Assembly: GCF_000280925.3 (NCBI RefSeq)
Contig: NZ_CP012109.1
Coordinates: 8,902,001-8,966,000 of the forward strand
DNA: 64,000 nucleotides
Reading direction: 5' to 3'
DNA from: Myxococcus hansupus
GTDB lineage: Bacteria; Myxococcota; Myxococcia; Myxococcales; Myxococcaceae
A program made the translations under genes and the position numbers. Position 1 is the first letter of the stretch, and each line of letters opens with the position of its first letter. Under the pieces are notes generated by a model, which searched no databases, had not been told where the DNA came from, and saw nothing but the letters and a program-made list of their open reading frames with translations. This document shows positions 34,864 to 44,017 of the stretch, one piece after another.

Positions 34864-35835
34864 TCAAGAGTCCTTGAGTTCGACGACAGTCGTGCCGTTA
34901 CCGGGTTGTGGGCACAAGAGGGCGGGAAGAACCTTCTTGCAGGTGGGGCAGGACTCGTAGTGATGGCCGTCGCTCCGCCCCTCTTCGTTGGAGGGGCCGA
35001 CCCAGAACTCCGTCATGGACTTGATTTCAAGCCCCAGCCGGGTGGCCTCTGAAACGAGCTTCTGCGCCGCGCAGCTCTCTTCCGGTGGCCCCTTGAAGTC
35101 GGGACTCCGCGTGAGCTGGATTTTCTGTCCGCCCCGGCTCTTCCACGCGATGGGCGCGGAAGGCTTGGGCTTCATGACGAAGCCTGAGATGGATGTTTTC
35201 CCGGAGTGCATCTGCAGGAGGACCGTTCTTCCGGTTTCGGGGTGGCGGCAACGCAGCACACCCGCCATATAGCCTTTTTTCTGGCCTCGAACGCTCTTGT
35301 GCGGCGGACATTTCTTGTAGAGCCGCTGGGCCGCTTTCTCGCTGCGTTCATCCGATTTCAGTTCATGTCCCTCCGGATTGCCGCAGATGGGGCACTTGGC
35401 GTCCGCGCCATACGTCAGACCCACGCTGGGTTTGCCGGTCGCGGCGTTGCCCCCTGTATTGACCTTGTTTCCGTTGTGCAGGCAGATGTCGAGGAAGCGG
35501 ACGACGTTCTTTCCTTCGAACTTCACATCCGGGCTGAAGGTGGCCCACGTCAACTTGCCTTTCGTCTTGGAGGAGATGATGCCGCCACCCGCGGTGCCCG
35601 CCTCGTCGCCAACGCTGGTGCTCAAGTTGGAGTTGCTGAGGGCCACGGGGTGCCCCTCGATTGACACGGCCTTGGTTCCCTTCGCCAGGTCGGAGTCTCG
35701 TGCCACGTTGATGTAGGGGACTGGCACAGGCCCGCCAGGGGATGGCGTCTTGCACACGTCTGGGGCCGGACAGCTCTGAGTCTGTCCATCGCCTGCATTG
35801 AGCGCCATGCGCCCATTGACGAAGACATGACTCAC
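34864..35835 (-). CDS. DUF4150 (PAAR-like) protein with Cys-rich C-terminal toxin candidate
   Basis: 323 residues from GTG 35835, preceded by GGTGGAGGTG and overlapping the upstream stop (GTGA). Residues 1-140 are the DUF4150 PAAR-like domain (NGRMALNAGDGQTQSCPAPD, PVPVPYINVARDSDL), which sharpens the spike of type VI secretion systems. The C-terminal 180 residues contain CPICGNPEGH, then SCAAQKL near 254 and SCPTCKKVLPALLC near 295. The last pair recalls the C-x-E and PCxxC zinc sites of deaminase-fold toxins, but the expected Glu is not evident. Two SUKH immunity-like genes follow. The toxin assignment is inference from context. Confidence 0.7.
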   Translation of the reverse strand: MSHVFVNGRMALNAGDGQTQSCPAPDVCKTPSPGGPVPVPYINVARDSDLAKGTKAVSIEGHPVALSNSNLSTSVGDEAGTAGGGIISSKTKGKLTWATFSPDVKFEGKNVVRFLDICLHNGNKVNTGGNAATGKPSVGLTYGADAKCPICGNPEGHELKSDERSEKAAQRLYKKCPPHKSVRGQKKGYMAGVLRCRHPETGRTVLLQMHSGKTSISGFVMKPKPSAPIAWKSRGGQKIQLTRSPDFKGPPEESCAAQKLVSEATRLGLEIKSMTEFWVGPSNEEGRSDGHHYESCPTCKKVLPALLCPQPGNGTTVVELKDS

Positions 35836-36908
35836 GTTTGCACCTCCACCATGCATGCCCCCACGTGGCCGCGATCCGAACAGCCATAGACCAACGTTCT
35901 CCAGACGCCTGGTCGTGCTTCGCCCCAGTTGCCCCGGGCATGCAATGCCATTCCAGTCTGGATGATGCCTGCCGCGGCTCCCGGGTCACCCAGGCTCCCG
36001 GCAATGACTTCCCCTGTCAACGGTTCAGGCAGCAGTTCGATGTTGCGCAGGTAGGCCTGGGTGAACTCCCGGCCCCAGAATGCCTCCGTGGACTGACATG
36101 AAAGGAAGAAGTCGGCACGCCGTGTCCCTGTCACGGGGTGGACCCGCAGTCGCTGAAAGACCTCGGTCAGTCCGTGCCCCAGCGGTGGTTGGGGTTGCAG
36201 GAAGTGCCGTTCGTCCGTGGCGAGAGCGCACCCCAGCACCCGGCCCCGTGCCGTATGGGCGCGTGTCTCCATCCCGCCCGCTTTGGAGACAAGTACGAAG
36301 CCAGCGCCTTCGCCGGGAATGATTCCGTCCCGATGGGGCCCTCCGAGCGTGCGGCCTTGAGCGGCGAGCCGCTGCAGGGACTCGCGGTCGCAGAAAGAAT
36401 CCACCGCGCCGACGAGCACACGCGGACAGCGCAGGGTGTCCAGCAACGCACTGGCCCGGCAGAGGGCATGGAAGAAGGCAGCTCGGCCCAAGGCAAGCGC
36501 TCCCCTGGGCGCGAGTTGGATGTGCCAGTGCACGCCTGCCTCCTCGATGGCGCGGACCAGTTCCTCGACATCCAACGGCGCGCCCTCTTCGGGGGCGGAG
36601 AGCCCCAGTACCAGGGGGAGCAGGGGGAGCGGATGGGGACCTGGGCTGGGCACATCGCGCATGCAGTCCTGAAGGGCGGTGATCGCCATGGCGGCCATTC
36701 GCTCCGTGCGTGGCAGTGCCGCGCCCAGTGGCTCCAGCATGGACGCTCGGACGGGTTCTCCCCAGGGGTCCGAGACGTCCGTCTGGAACATGCGAGCGGT
36801 GCCCGCGGCAATCTCCGCTTGGGTGGCGCGCGCGGTGAGCCCCAGCGGGGTGCAGAGCCCGATCGCCAGGATGTCGAGCGGCTGGCTGCCCATGTCCGCG
36901 GGTGTCAT
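35832..36908 (-). CDS. Ketosynthase/thiolase-fold protein of a T6SS effector cluster
   Basis: 358 residues. The thiolase-like fold shows in LAIGLCTPLGLTARAT (start of a beta-ketoacyl synthase), VLVGAVDSFCDRESLQ, and the PGEGAGFVLVSK loop. The active-site His pairs of real ketosynthases are not obvious, so catalysis is doubtful. Such proteins commonly sit between DUF2169 and DUF4150 genes in proteobacterial T6SS effector clusters, with unknown function, perhaps as an adaptor. It overlaps both neighbours by four bases, marking a tight operon. Confidence 0.72.
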   Translation of the reverse strand: MTPADMGSQPLDILAIGLCTPLGLTARATQAEIAAGTARMFQTDVSDPWGEPVRASMLEPLGAALPRTERMAAMAITALQDCMRDVPSPGPHPLPLLPLVLGLSAPEEGAPLDVEELVRAIEEAGVHWHIQLAPRGALALGRAAFFHALCRASALLDTLRCPRVLVGAVDSFCDRESLQRLAAQGRTLGGPHRDGIIPGEGAGFVLVSKAGGMETRAHTARGRVLGCALATDERHFLQPQPPLGHGLTEVFQRLRVHPVTGTRRADFFLSCQSTEAFWGREFTQAYLRNIELLPEPLTGEVIAGSLGDPGAAAGIIQTGMALHARGNWGEARPGVWRTLVYGCSDRGHVGACMVEVQT

Positions 36909-37945
36909 CCGTCCTCCCAGGGCTCGAGCTCGCGCACGAATGTCTGCTCATGATGGGCGAGCTCTCGCTCCGCTGGGAAGGCGGCTCGCCAGTACATCCG
37001 GAGTAGCCGCTCGTCGGGCTCCAGCAGCACCGCGTCCAGGCGCATGCGCCGACGGTCGACCCGATTGCGGAACTTCGCGCTGGCCACGAGGCGAGGACGC
37101 GGCAGATGGAAGCTGAGGGTTCCATCGGGAGAGAAGCCACTCAGGACCACGGGCTCTCCCCCCTCCAGCCAGGGTGTTGCCACCAAGCCTGGGGAGGCTG
37201 CTTGGAAGAATCGCTCATCGAAGTCGCGCGGCCAGAGCGGGGCGCGCTGTTCGACCCACTGTGGGTTGTACGTGCCTCCGTAAGCCAGCCGTGGCTGCCA
37301 GGCTCGAGAGATGGCACCAAAGCCCGCAGGTGGAACCCGCTCGGTCGGCGATGCCAGCCGGTGCAAGGGGTCTTCCAGATTGGGCAGCGGTTGATTCTCG
37401 GCGTCGCGCCCACCAGGGTGGAAGCCGCGACCAATCGGGTTGCGGTCTTCATATGCACGAGGGCGTTCCGCGTCTTCGCGGACGGCGGGGCCTCCGAAGC
37501 TCCGTTCATAGCGGAGTGGCATGGATGTGAAGGGTTCCGGGGATGAGGGGCGCCAGCCGGTGATGCCTCGCCACCACACTCGGTCTCCAAACACCTGAAC
37601 GCCTTTCTGACAGGTCCCCACCCGGACCGCGACCAGGAGTTCCTTCACCAGACGTCCGCGTGGGGCCCAGGCCTGGCCATTGACGTAGATGTCGGTGCCT
37701 GGCCGGAAATAGGCGGATTGGCCTTCGTACCGCACGCTGGAGGTTCCTGGCTCGTCCCAGTACACGTCTTCGGGGAGCGGTTCGGGTTGCGCCTCTGCCA
37801 GATGCAGCGCCTCCTGACTGGGTTTGCCAGGGGGTGGAAGGCGGAACGACCCGCAGACACAGATGACCAGCGTGTCCGCCCCTTCCTTGTCCATGGACAG
37901 GAAGTCCCGGGCCGTGAAAGCGGTTGCGTTCTCGATGATAGGCAT
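36905..37945 (-). CDS. DUF2169 domain protein (T6SS effector adaptor-like)
   Basis: 346 residues. The DUF2169 pattern is clear: ATAFTARDFLSMDKEGAD, ICVCGSFRLP, LVAVRVGTCQKGVQVFGDR, LRYERSFGGPA, DRNPIGRGFH, and PRLAYGGTYNPQW. DUF2169 proteins are widely found beside PAAR/DUF4150 effectors and are thought to help load them onto the VgrG spike. It is the first gene of a leftward operon (DUF2169, ketosynthase-like, DUF4150, SUKH B, SUKH A), divergent from the HEAT protein with a 43-base gap that must hold both promoters. Confidence 0.85.
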   Translation of the reverse strand: MPIIENATAFTARDFLSMDKEGADTLVICVCGSFRLPPPGKPSQEALHLAEAQPEPLPEDVYWDEPGTSSVRYEGQSAYFRPGTDIYVNGQAWAPRGRLVKELLVAVRVGTCQKGVQVFGDRVWWRGITGWRPSSPEPFTSMPLRYERSFGGPAVREDAERPRAYEDRNPIGRGFHPGGRDAENQPLPNLEDPLHRLASPTERVPPAGFGAISRAWQPRLAYGGTYNPQWVEQRAPLWPRDFDERFFQAASPGLVATPWLEGGEPVVLSGFSPDGTLSFHLPRPRLVASAKFRNRVDRRRMRLDAVLLEPDERLLRMYWRAAFPAERELAHHEQTFVRELEPWEDG

Positions 37946-37988
37946 ATGTGTGCGGCGCGTTGGGAATGGGATGATGGTATGCTAACGC

Positions 37989-39287
37989 ATGGCCATGCCT
38001 CAGATATTGATGGGTGGTGCGTCTGTCATGGAGTTCCTTCAGGGGCTCCAGGAGCAGCACATGTCAGAGCTGGCATTTCTGCTAGCGCAGCGGCAGCGCC
38101 AACTGCATGATGCCAGGGTGGAGTGGCCCGATGTCGAGTTGTTGGAGGTTCGCGTACTCCGCCATGCAGAGGCGATGTGTGTGGGAGGTGATGTCGCCCT
38201 GGCATGCGCACGTGAGGCATTGGCCAGCGACGCCTTCGACGAGCTTGCCGCGGGCAGCTATGTCCGGGTGCTTCTCGGGCCGGGTGAGGAAGGTATCGAA
38301 GAGGTCCTGGCGCGCATTGCCAGTCTGGATGTGGCGTTGCTGTCGCATTGCGCGCAGCCCCTGATGTTGGCGCCGCACCCACGGATGTCGTCGCGGTTGG
38401 AAGACTTGCTTCCGTCATCTGGACCCTCGCTGCGGGCTTTCGCTGCGCGCGTCATGGGGCTTCGACGCGACGGTGACGCGGAATCCCTTCTGCCCTTGCT
38501 GGATGACAATGAGCCCGACGTTCGTGCCTCCGCTGCGCTCGCGGTCTCGAAGCTGGGATACCGGCCCGCGCTGCCTGTCTTCGAGCGCAAGCTGGCGCAG
38601 GCGCCAGCAGGCGAGATGCATGTGTGGGCGTTGGCGGCGCTGCGTGTGGGGTCATCCCGTGCGCTCCAAGTCTGTCGTCAGGCCTGTCGTGCCTTGGGGA
38701 CGCCACCTCCGCGACTGACCTGGCTCCTGGGGTTGGCGGGGGATGCTCAAGACTTCGGCGTGGTGCGGACGTTGTGTGGCCGGGCGGAGACCTTGGTGGA
38801 AGGCCTCGACGCGCTGGGCCTGCTCGGAGTGCCTGAGGCTGTGCCGTTATTACTTGAACACGTGGGTCACGGGGCGCCTGAGGTGAAGAGCGCGGCGGCA
38901 GCGGCGCTGGTGCTCATGACCGGGGCGGAGCTTACGGAGACGGTCGAGCTTCCTACGGAAGGGGCCGGTGAGGGCGGCGAGGTGGAGTCAGCGCTGCGCG
39001 TGCGCACGTGCACGGACAGCTCCGCGTGGCGGGTCTGGTGGGAAGCCCACCGGCCCCGTTTGGATGGTTTATCGCGGATGCGGCTGGGCCAGCCCTTCCA
39101 CCTGTCGGTGTGTCTTCAGGAGCTGGCCCATCCACGTACCTCTCTGGCGGGCCGTGAGCGGGCAGGCCAGGAACTCTCCATCCGATCCGGGCAGACCGTG
39201 GGATTCCACCCGGAATGGCCGGTTCGTTACCAGCGGCAGGCAATCGAGCAGTGGCGGCAGGTCCGGGCTGTTCATGCCAGGAGATGA
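37989..39287 (+). CDS. TIGR02270-type HEAT-repeat protein
   Basis: 432 residues with helical repeats, e.g. LPSSGPSLRAFAARVMGLRR, then LDDNEPDVRASAALAVSKLG, and GAPEVKSAAAAALVLMTG: classic HEAT repeats. The closing region (WRVWWEAHRPRL, SLAGRERAGQELSIRSGQ) is the conserved tail of the TIGR02270 family, found next to DUF2169/DUF4150 genes in myxobacteria. Probably it is a scaffold for effector loading. It is divergent from the DUF2169 operon. ATG 37989 was chosen; a second ATG lies two codons later (37995). Confidence 0.8.
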   Translation: MAMPQILMGGASVMEFLQGLQEQHMSELAFLLAQRQRQLHDARVEWPDVELLEVRVLRHAEAMCVGGDVALACAREALASDAFDELAAGSYVRVLLGPGEEGIEEVLARIASLDVALLSHCAQPLMLAPHPRMSSRLEDLLPSSGPSLRAFAARVMGLRRDGDAESLLPLLDDNEPDVRASAALAVSKLGYRPALPVFERKLAQAPAGEMHVWALAALRVGSSRALQVCRQACRALGTPPPRLTWLLGLAGDAQDFGVVRTLCGRAETLVEGLDALGLLGVPEAVPLLLEHVGHGAPEVKSAAAAALVLMTGAELTETVELPTEGAGEGGEVESALRVRTCTDSSAWRVWWEAHRPRLDGLSRMRLGQPFHLSVCLQELAHPRTSLAGRERAGQELSIRSGQTVGFHPEWPVRYQRQAIEQWRQVRAVHARR

Positions 39288-39305
39288 AGCCGCGCGTCCG
39301 CGCGC

Positions 39306-40391
39306 TCAGTAGACCTTGTCGCCCTTCGTCACGCCGAAGCCAGACGCCTCCGCGAAGACGCCGTTCACGGTGGTGCCGCCGTTGTGGATGCTGGGGAACA
39401 TGGGCTCCATGCTCTGCGGGAAGCCGAAGGTGGGCTTCGTGAGCGTGTCGAGCCGCTGGAACTCCTCGGGCGTGAGCTTCACGTCGAGCGCCCCCACGTT
39501 GTCCTCGAGCTGCGACAGCCGCCGCGCGCCGATGATGGTCGAGCCCACCGCCGGCTGCGCCTGCACCCAGGCCAGGGCCACGCGGGCCACGGAGGTGTCA
39601 TGCGCCCGGGCGATGTCCTGGAGCGCGTCGATGAGGGTGTAGGTCTTCTCGTTCAATGCGGACTCGATGAAGGCGGCGCGGTCGGCCTTCTGCTGGCCGG
39701 CGTTCGCGCGGGTGTACTTGCCGCTGAGCACGCCGCTCTTCAGCGGCGACCACGGGGTGATGCCCAGGCCGAACTCGCGAGCCATGGGCACCAGCTCCTG
39801 CTCCACGCTGCGCTCCAGCAGCGAGTACTCAATCTGCAACCCGATGAACGACGACCAGCCTCGGAAGTGCGCCATCACGTTGGCCTGGGCAATCTTCCAC
39901 GCGGGCGTGTCGGAGACGCCGAGGTAGCGGACCTTGCCCGCTCGGACGAGGTCCTCCAGTGCGGCCATCGTCTCCTCGATGGGCGTGTGGATGTCCCAAT
40001 TGTGCAGCCAGTAGAGGTCGATGTAGTCCGTCTGCAGGCGGCGGAGCGAGTTCTCGCAGGCCGCGATGATGGACTTGCGGCCCGAGCCACCGCCGTTCGG
40101 GTCACCCGGGTACAGGTTCCCGCTGAACTTCGTCGCAATCACGAGCCGGTCGCGCCGCGCGGGGTGGCGGCCGATGTGGTCTCCGATGATCTTCTCGGAG
40201 TGGCTCTTCGTATAGAAGTTCGCGGTGTCGATGAAGTTGCCGCCGAGCTCGATGTAGCGGTCCATGATGCGCTGGGACTCCTCGACGCTGGACCCCCAAC
40301 CGAGGTCTTCACCGAAAGTCATGGCTCCCAGGCACAGCGGGCTTACTCGCAGGCCGGAACGGCCGAGCGTGACGTAGTGGTTCAGAGGCAT
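39306..40391 (-). CDS. Aldo/keto reductase
   Basis: 361 residues. The NADPH-dependent TIM-barrel reductase family is clear: FIDTANFYTKSHSEKIIGDH (catalytic Asp/Tyr), VIATKFSGN (Lys), DYIDLYWLHNWD (His), IGLQIEYSL, and GSTIIGARRLSQLEDN for NADP binding. It resembles the YajO/Tas-like general aldehyde and ketone reductases. The gene is divergent from a MarR regulator with a 95-bp gap holding two inverted repeats, so MarR very likely controls it. Its substrate is unknown. Confidence 0.93.
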   Translation of the reverse strand: MPLNHYVTLGRSGLRVSPLCLGAMTFGEDLGWGSSVEESQRIMDRYIELGGNFIDTANFYTKSHSEKIIGDHIGRHPARRDRLVIATKFSGNLYPGDPNGGGSGRKSIIAACENSLRRLQTDYIDLYWLHNWDIHTPIEETMAALEDLVRAGKVRYLGVSDTPAWKIAQANVMAHFRGWSSFIGLQIEYSLLERSVEQELVPMAREFGLGITPWSPLKSGVLSGKYTRANAGQQKADRAAFIESALNEKTYTLIDALQDIARAHDTSVARVALAWVQAQPAVGSTIIGARRLSQLEDNVGALDVKLTPEEFQRLDTLTKPTFGFPQSMEPMFPSIHNGGTTVNGVFAEASGFGVTKGDKVY

Positions 40392-40434
40392 GAGGGGCTC
40401 CCAAGGGCGTGCTACATTGTGCGGACAGCGAATT

Positions 40435-40467
40435 AGTTCAACCTGGAACTGGTTTAATTTGGAACCA
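40435..40467. promoter_or_regulatory. Tandem inverted repeats, likely MarR operators
   Basis: In the 95-bp divergent gap: AGTTC, six bases, GAACT (40435-40450), immediately followed by TGGTT, eight bases, AACCA (40450-40467). This AT-richer stretch covers the likely promoters of both the reductase and the marR gene. Spacing is typical for dimeric winged-helix regulators. Confidence 0.45.
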
Positions 40468-40486
40468 ATTTCCTCGCCATGAAGTC

Positions 40487-40894
40487 ATGTCGAAAATCGA
40501 CCCTGCGAAAATCTGGTCGCTCAACCACCGGCTGTTGATGGCGGTGATTTCCAGTGTCGCCGCCGACATCGCCGCCCTGGGGCTCGAGACGAAGGAGCTC
40601 TTCGTTCTCGCGGAGGTGGACGAGCATCCGTATCCCGCCGAGCTGGCGGCCTCGCTCTGCATGCCGAAGCCGTCGGTGACGCTGTACGTGAAGCGGCTCG
40701 AGGCCGCGGGCTTCCTCCGCCGTGAAATTGACACCGAGGACCTGCGGCGGCACCGGCTGCAACTCACCCCGGCTGGCCGCAAGGTGATGCAGCAGGGGAC
40801 CGCGCTGCTCTCCGAGGCGTACAGCGAGCGGCTCGGACGCTTGAGCGCCGCGCAGCAGTCGGAGCTGCGGGCCCTGCTCGAAAAGATGATTTGA
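40487..40894 (+). CDS. MarR family transcriptional regulator
   Basis: 135 residues. The winged helix is visible: ELFVLAEVDEHPYPAELAA, LCMPKPSVTLYVKRLEAAGF (recognition helix) and the wing REIDTEDLRRHRLQLTPAG. ATG 40487 was chosen because the fold begins right after; the frame is open further up but runs through the operator region. It is divergent from the aldo/keto reductase, which it presumably represses along with itself in response to a small aromatic or electrophilic ligand. Confidence 0.9.
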   Translation: MSKIDPAKIWSLNHRLLMAVISSVAADIAALGLETKELFVLAEVDEHPYPAELAASLCMPKPSVTLYVKRLEAAGFLRREIDTEDLRRHRLQLTPAGRKVMQQGTALLSEAYSERLGRLSAAQQSELRALLEKMI

Positions 40895-41035
40895 CCCTCG
40901 GTGTGGCGCGCCGGGGACGTTCGTCGGATTTAGACCGCGCCGGACCGCGTGTGCGTCTCATCCGTTCATGAGGTCACACCGCCGGAAGCTCGCCCGGTGC
41001 GCTATCCCACCTCGTGCATAGGGTGCCCGGGACGT

Positions 41036-42124
41036 ATGGCCACCCTGGACTCTCCATCTCACTCCTGGCTCACGCGCAGCGCGCTGTTCAGCGGCAAGCT
41101 GATTCTGATCGCGGGCGCCGTGGTCGCGCTCGTGCTGCTGCTGGCGCGGCTCTATCTCATCGTGCTGCCTTCGGTGGTGGCGCTGTTGCTGGCGACCCTT
41201 CTCTATCCCCCGGTGCGCTGGCTGTCCGCCGGGAAGGTGCCGCGAGCGCTCGCGACGCTGCTGGCCGTGCTGGTGTTGCTGCTGGTCGCCGGCGCCGTGC
41301 TGCTGCTGCTCGTGCCGCGCATCGTCCAGGAGGTCAGCGCGGCGGGGGCGAACATGCAGACGGGGATGGAGGGCGCCATCGGGTGGATGACCCAGGAGCT
41401 GCCCGTGTCCCGGGAGCAACTCGATGGCCTGTTGCAAGAGGGGCTGGCGTTCCTGAAGTCGAACGCGGGCCGCATCACCTCGGGCGTCCTCGCGGGCGCC
41501 AACTTCGCCGTGCAGGCGATGGCGGGTGGGCTGCTGACGCTGACGTTGCTGTTCTTCTTCGTGAAGGACGCCGAGCAACTTGGCGGTTGGGTATTGGCGC
41601 GTGTGTCCCCGACGCGGCGAGACACCGTGCGCGCCGTGGGGCTGCGCGCCTGGAGGACGCTCAGTGGTTACCTGCGCGGCGTCGTCATCATCGCCATGGT
41701 GGACGCGGTGGGCATCGGCGTGGGCCTGGCCATCATCGGTGTGCCGCTCGTGCTGCCGCTGGCGGCGCTGACCTTCATGGGCGGCTTCTTTCCCATTGTG
41801 GGCGCCACCGTGGCGGGGTTCATTGCGGTGCTGGTGGCCCTCATCACCAGCGGTCCGCTCGACGCGCTCCTGGCGTTGGTCGTCGTGCTGGGGGTCCAGC
41901 AGTTGGAGAGCAACGTCCTGGAGCCCGTGGTGATGGGCCGCGCCGTGCCGCTGCACCCGGTGGTCATCCTGCTGTCCATCACCGCGGGCGGCGTGCTCTT
42001 CGGCGTGGCGGGAGCCTTCCTCTCAGTGCCTGTCGCCGCGGTGCTGTCCGCCGTGGGCAACGAGCTGCGGCTGCGCAACGAGGCCCGCGTCATCGAGCAG
42101 CCGTCGCGAGTCTCGCCACCCTGA
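41036..42124 (+). CDS. AI-2E family membrane transporter
   Basis: 362 residues with seven or eight hydrophobic segments. Family signatures are FFFVKDAEQLGGWV, SGYLRGVVIIAMVDAVGIG, GFFPIVGATVAGFIAVLVAL and QQLESNVLEPVVMGRAVPLH. The family was named for AI-2 export, but members also act as sodium/proton antiporters, so the substrate is open. ATG 41036 was chosen as the start closest to the first helix. It stands alone between the MarR gene and a convergent kinase gene (10-base gap). Confidence 0.88.
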   Translation: MATLDSPSHSWLTRSALFSGKLILIAGAVVALVLLLARLYLIVLPSVVALLLATLLYPPVRWLSAGKVPRALATLLAVLVLLLVAGAVLLLLVPRIVQEVSAAGANMQTGMEGAIGWMTQELPVSREQLDGLLQEGLAFLKSNAGRITSGVLAGANFAVQAMAGGLLTLTLLFFFVKDAEQLGGWVLARVSPTRRDTVRAVGLRAWRTLSGYLRGVVIIAMVDAVGIGVGLAIIGVPLVLPLAALTFMGGFFPIVGATVAGFIAVLVALITSGPLDALLALVVVLGVQQLESNVLEPVVMGRAVPLHPVVILLSITAGGVLFGVAGAFLSVPVAAVLSAVGNELRLRNEARVIEQPSRVSPP

Positions 42125-42134
42125 GCGGGCGTCT

Positions 42135-43988
42135 TCAGGGGAATCGATCCACCGCCATGGCGTTGGACCACGGATGAACACGGGTGTATCCAGGGCGGGA
42201 GCCCTGGTCCTTGGGCATTCCCGTCGCGTTACCCAGGACGAAGCACACCGGGTACTCACTGCCGTCGGGCGTCCTCACGCGTGTGTAGCGGCCCTGAATT
42301 CGTTCTCCGCCCGTCCAGATGCGTCCGTAGAAGAGCGTGTTCGTTGGGAGGTGGCCCAAAGTCTCATCGAGCCGGCTGGTGATGGGCCCGTCACTGACGA
42401 CGATGCTGTAGTTGGTCTGGTCCGAATCATCCGGCTGCTGAAGGTCGAGCTGGATGAACCCTCCAACGCCGATGGGGAGTTCAAGTCGGCGCATCGACTC
42501 CAGTGCCTCGACGGGGCACTTCTCGGGACCGGGCCGTACCTGGGGACCTGAGCAGGCATTGAGACTGGCGGCGGAGAATGCAGCCAGCAAGTAGTGATGG
42601 AGTCGGGTGGCACATCGCGCGTGGGGCTCGGTGGTGGACATGGCATCTGCCGGCCACGGGAACTCTGCGATGGGGAACGGATGGGCCGTGGCGGGCAACC
42701 CAGTGTCCGCTGGTCCCTCGGTCCGCGCCAGTTGCTGCGCGGGAAGGGCGGCTGTGTTTCCTGGAGGAATGCCTACCTGGGCCAGGGCCCCGGCGATGCA
42801 CACGACCAAGCTCAGAGCCCCGGCGATTCGTATCCGCCGACTCACGTGTCGTTGCGCTGAAGGGCCTGCTGACTCCGTGGTGCATTGCGCTTCTACCTCC
42901 GAACGCACGCGTCGTCGCCGCCAGCGCTTCTCGCGGTGGAGCTGGACCCGTGACTCGCGAAGGGGCCTTGCAGAGTGGAGCGCCGCTTCTTCTCCAGGTG
43001 CGACAGCTCCCCCACCGTTCTCCTCCTGTGTCGTGCGCGTCGCGGTTGAGGCGCCCTCGTACCAGTCGAACAGGGGTGCGTCCCAAGCTGGCCCCGCTCG
43101 GGCGAGGGCCTCATGAACATCCCTGGCAAGGCTCCCGGCGCTGGCTGGCCGTGCCTCGGGCGTGAACGCGAGCAGCTCACCAATCCATCGGGCGAGAGGC
43201 TCGGGCACTCGCGGGTTGAGGACTCGCAAGGTGGCGGAGGCCAGGGGAGGGCGGGGCTCCTGCAGGACAAGCGGTGGATACTGCTCCACCACCAACCGGT
43301 GGAAGGTCACGCCCATCGCGTACAGGTCGTCGGCCACCGTGTATGGGTAGTGCTCGGAGGGAGCCGCTTGTCGTGGTGCCTGCATGCTCCAGAGGAGGGC
43401 TTGGGGACTGCGGTAGGGGCCTGTTCCAGGCGGCAGCCGTGTCGCGGACGTAAGAGGGCTGGCTTCGGGATGCCAGCTCGCGCCCCAGTCCAAGACCACC
43501 AGTCGCCCGTCGTCTCTGATGCGAAGGTTGTCCCCCTTGAAGTCTCGGTGAAGCACCCGCCTGCGATGTGCGGCGTCCAATGCCCAGGCGGACTGTGCCA
43601 ATAGGCTGGCTACGTGCCGCGCCGTTGGATTCCGTGCTCGGGACCAATCATAGAGCGTGCTGCCACGCACGTATTCCAGCACGAGGTAGGGGTATGCGGC
43701 GGTTCCTGTGTGCCAGATCCCTGTAGCTCGCAGTCGCACGACGCCGGGGTGGCGAAGCAGACGAAGCGCCCGGGCCTCGCGTTGGAAGCGGAGGTCTGAG
43801 GGGGCGTGGGCCAGCTTGAGCGCGTAGCTGCGGCCTCCGGGACGCGAGCGAACTTCGTACACAGTGCCGTTGCCACCGCCTCCAATGCGACGTGCCACAC
43901 TCCAGCGGTCCAATCGTGTGCCGACGGGCAGGGCCTGTGTGGACAGCACACGAGGCCTTGGGGAAGAGGATGTTGACTCCAGTCGCAT
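42135..43988 (-). CDS. Membrane Ser/Thr protein kinase, DUF2381-linked (second copy)
   Basis: 617 residues from ATG 43988 with GAAGGA upstream. Kinase domain: loop GGGGNGTVYEV, YALKLA, HRDFKGDNLRI (H147), and the variant metal motif DWG (VVLDWGASWHPEA). A membrane helix (IAGALSLVVCIAGALAQVG) follows an Arg-rich stretch. The C-terminal domain starts LNACSGPQVRPGPEKCP and ends with GSEYPVCFVLGNATG, clearly homologous to the C-terminal domain of the kinase at 23728. It sits 29 bases downstream of a DUF2381 gene. The pair is a second copy of the same cassette, well diverged. Confidence 0.87.
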   Translation of the reverse strand: MRLESTSSSPRPRVLSTQALPVGTRLDRWSVARRIGGGGNGTVYEVRSRPGGRSYALKLAHAPSDLRFQREARALRLLRHPGVVRLRATGIWHTGTAAYPYLVLEYVRGSTLYDWSRARNPTARHVASLLAQSAWALDAAHRRRVLHRDFKGDNLRIRDDGRLVVLDWGASWHPEASPLTSATRLPPGTGPYRSPQALLWSMQAPRQAAPSEHYPYTVADDLYAMGVTFHRLVVEQYPPLVLQEPRPPLASATLRVLNPRVPEPLARWIGELLAFTPEARPASAGSLARDVHEALARAGPAWDAPLFDWYEGASTATRTTQEENGGGAVAPGEEAALHSARPLRESRVQLHREKRWRRRRVRSEVEAQCTTESAGPSAQRHVSRRIRIAGALSLVVCIAGALAQVGIPPGNTAALPAQQLARTEGPADTGLPATAHPFPIAEFPWPADAMSTTEPHARCATRLHHYLLAAFSAASLNACSGPQVRPGPEKCPVEALESMRRLELPIGVGGFIQLDLQQPDDSDQTNYSIVVSDGPITSRLDETLGHLPTNTLFYGRIWTGGERIQGRYTRVRTPDGSEYPVCFVLGNATGMPKDQGSRPGYTRVHPWSNAMAVDRFP

Positions 43989-44017
43989 GACGGATTCCTT
44001 CGGGGCGGTTGTCCCGT

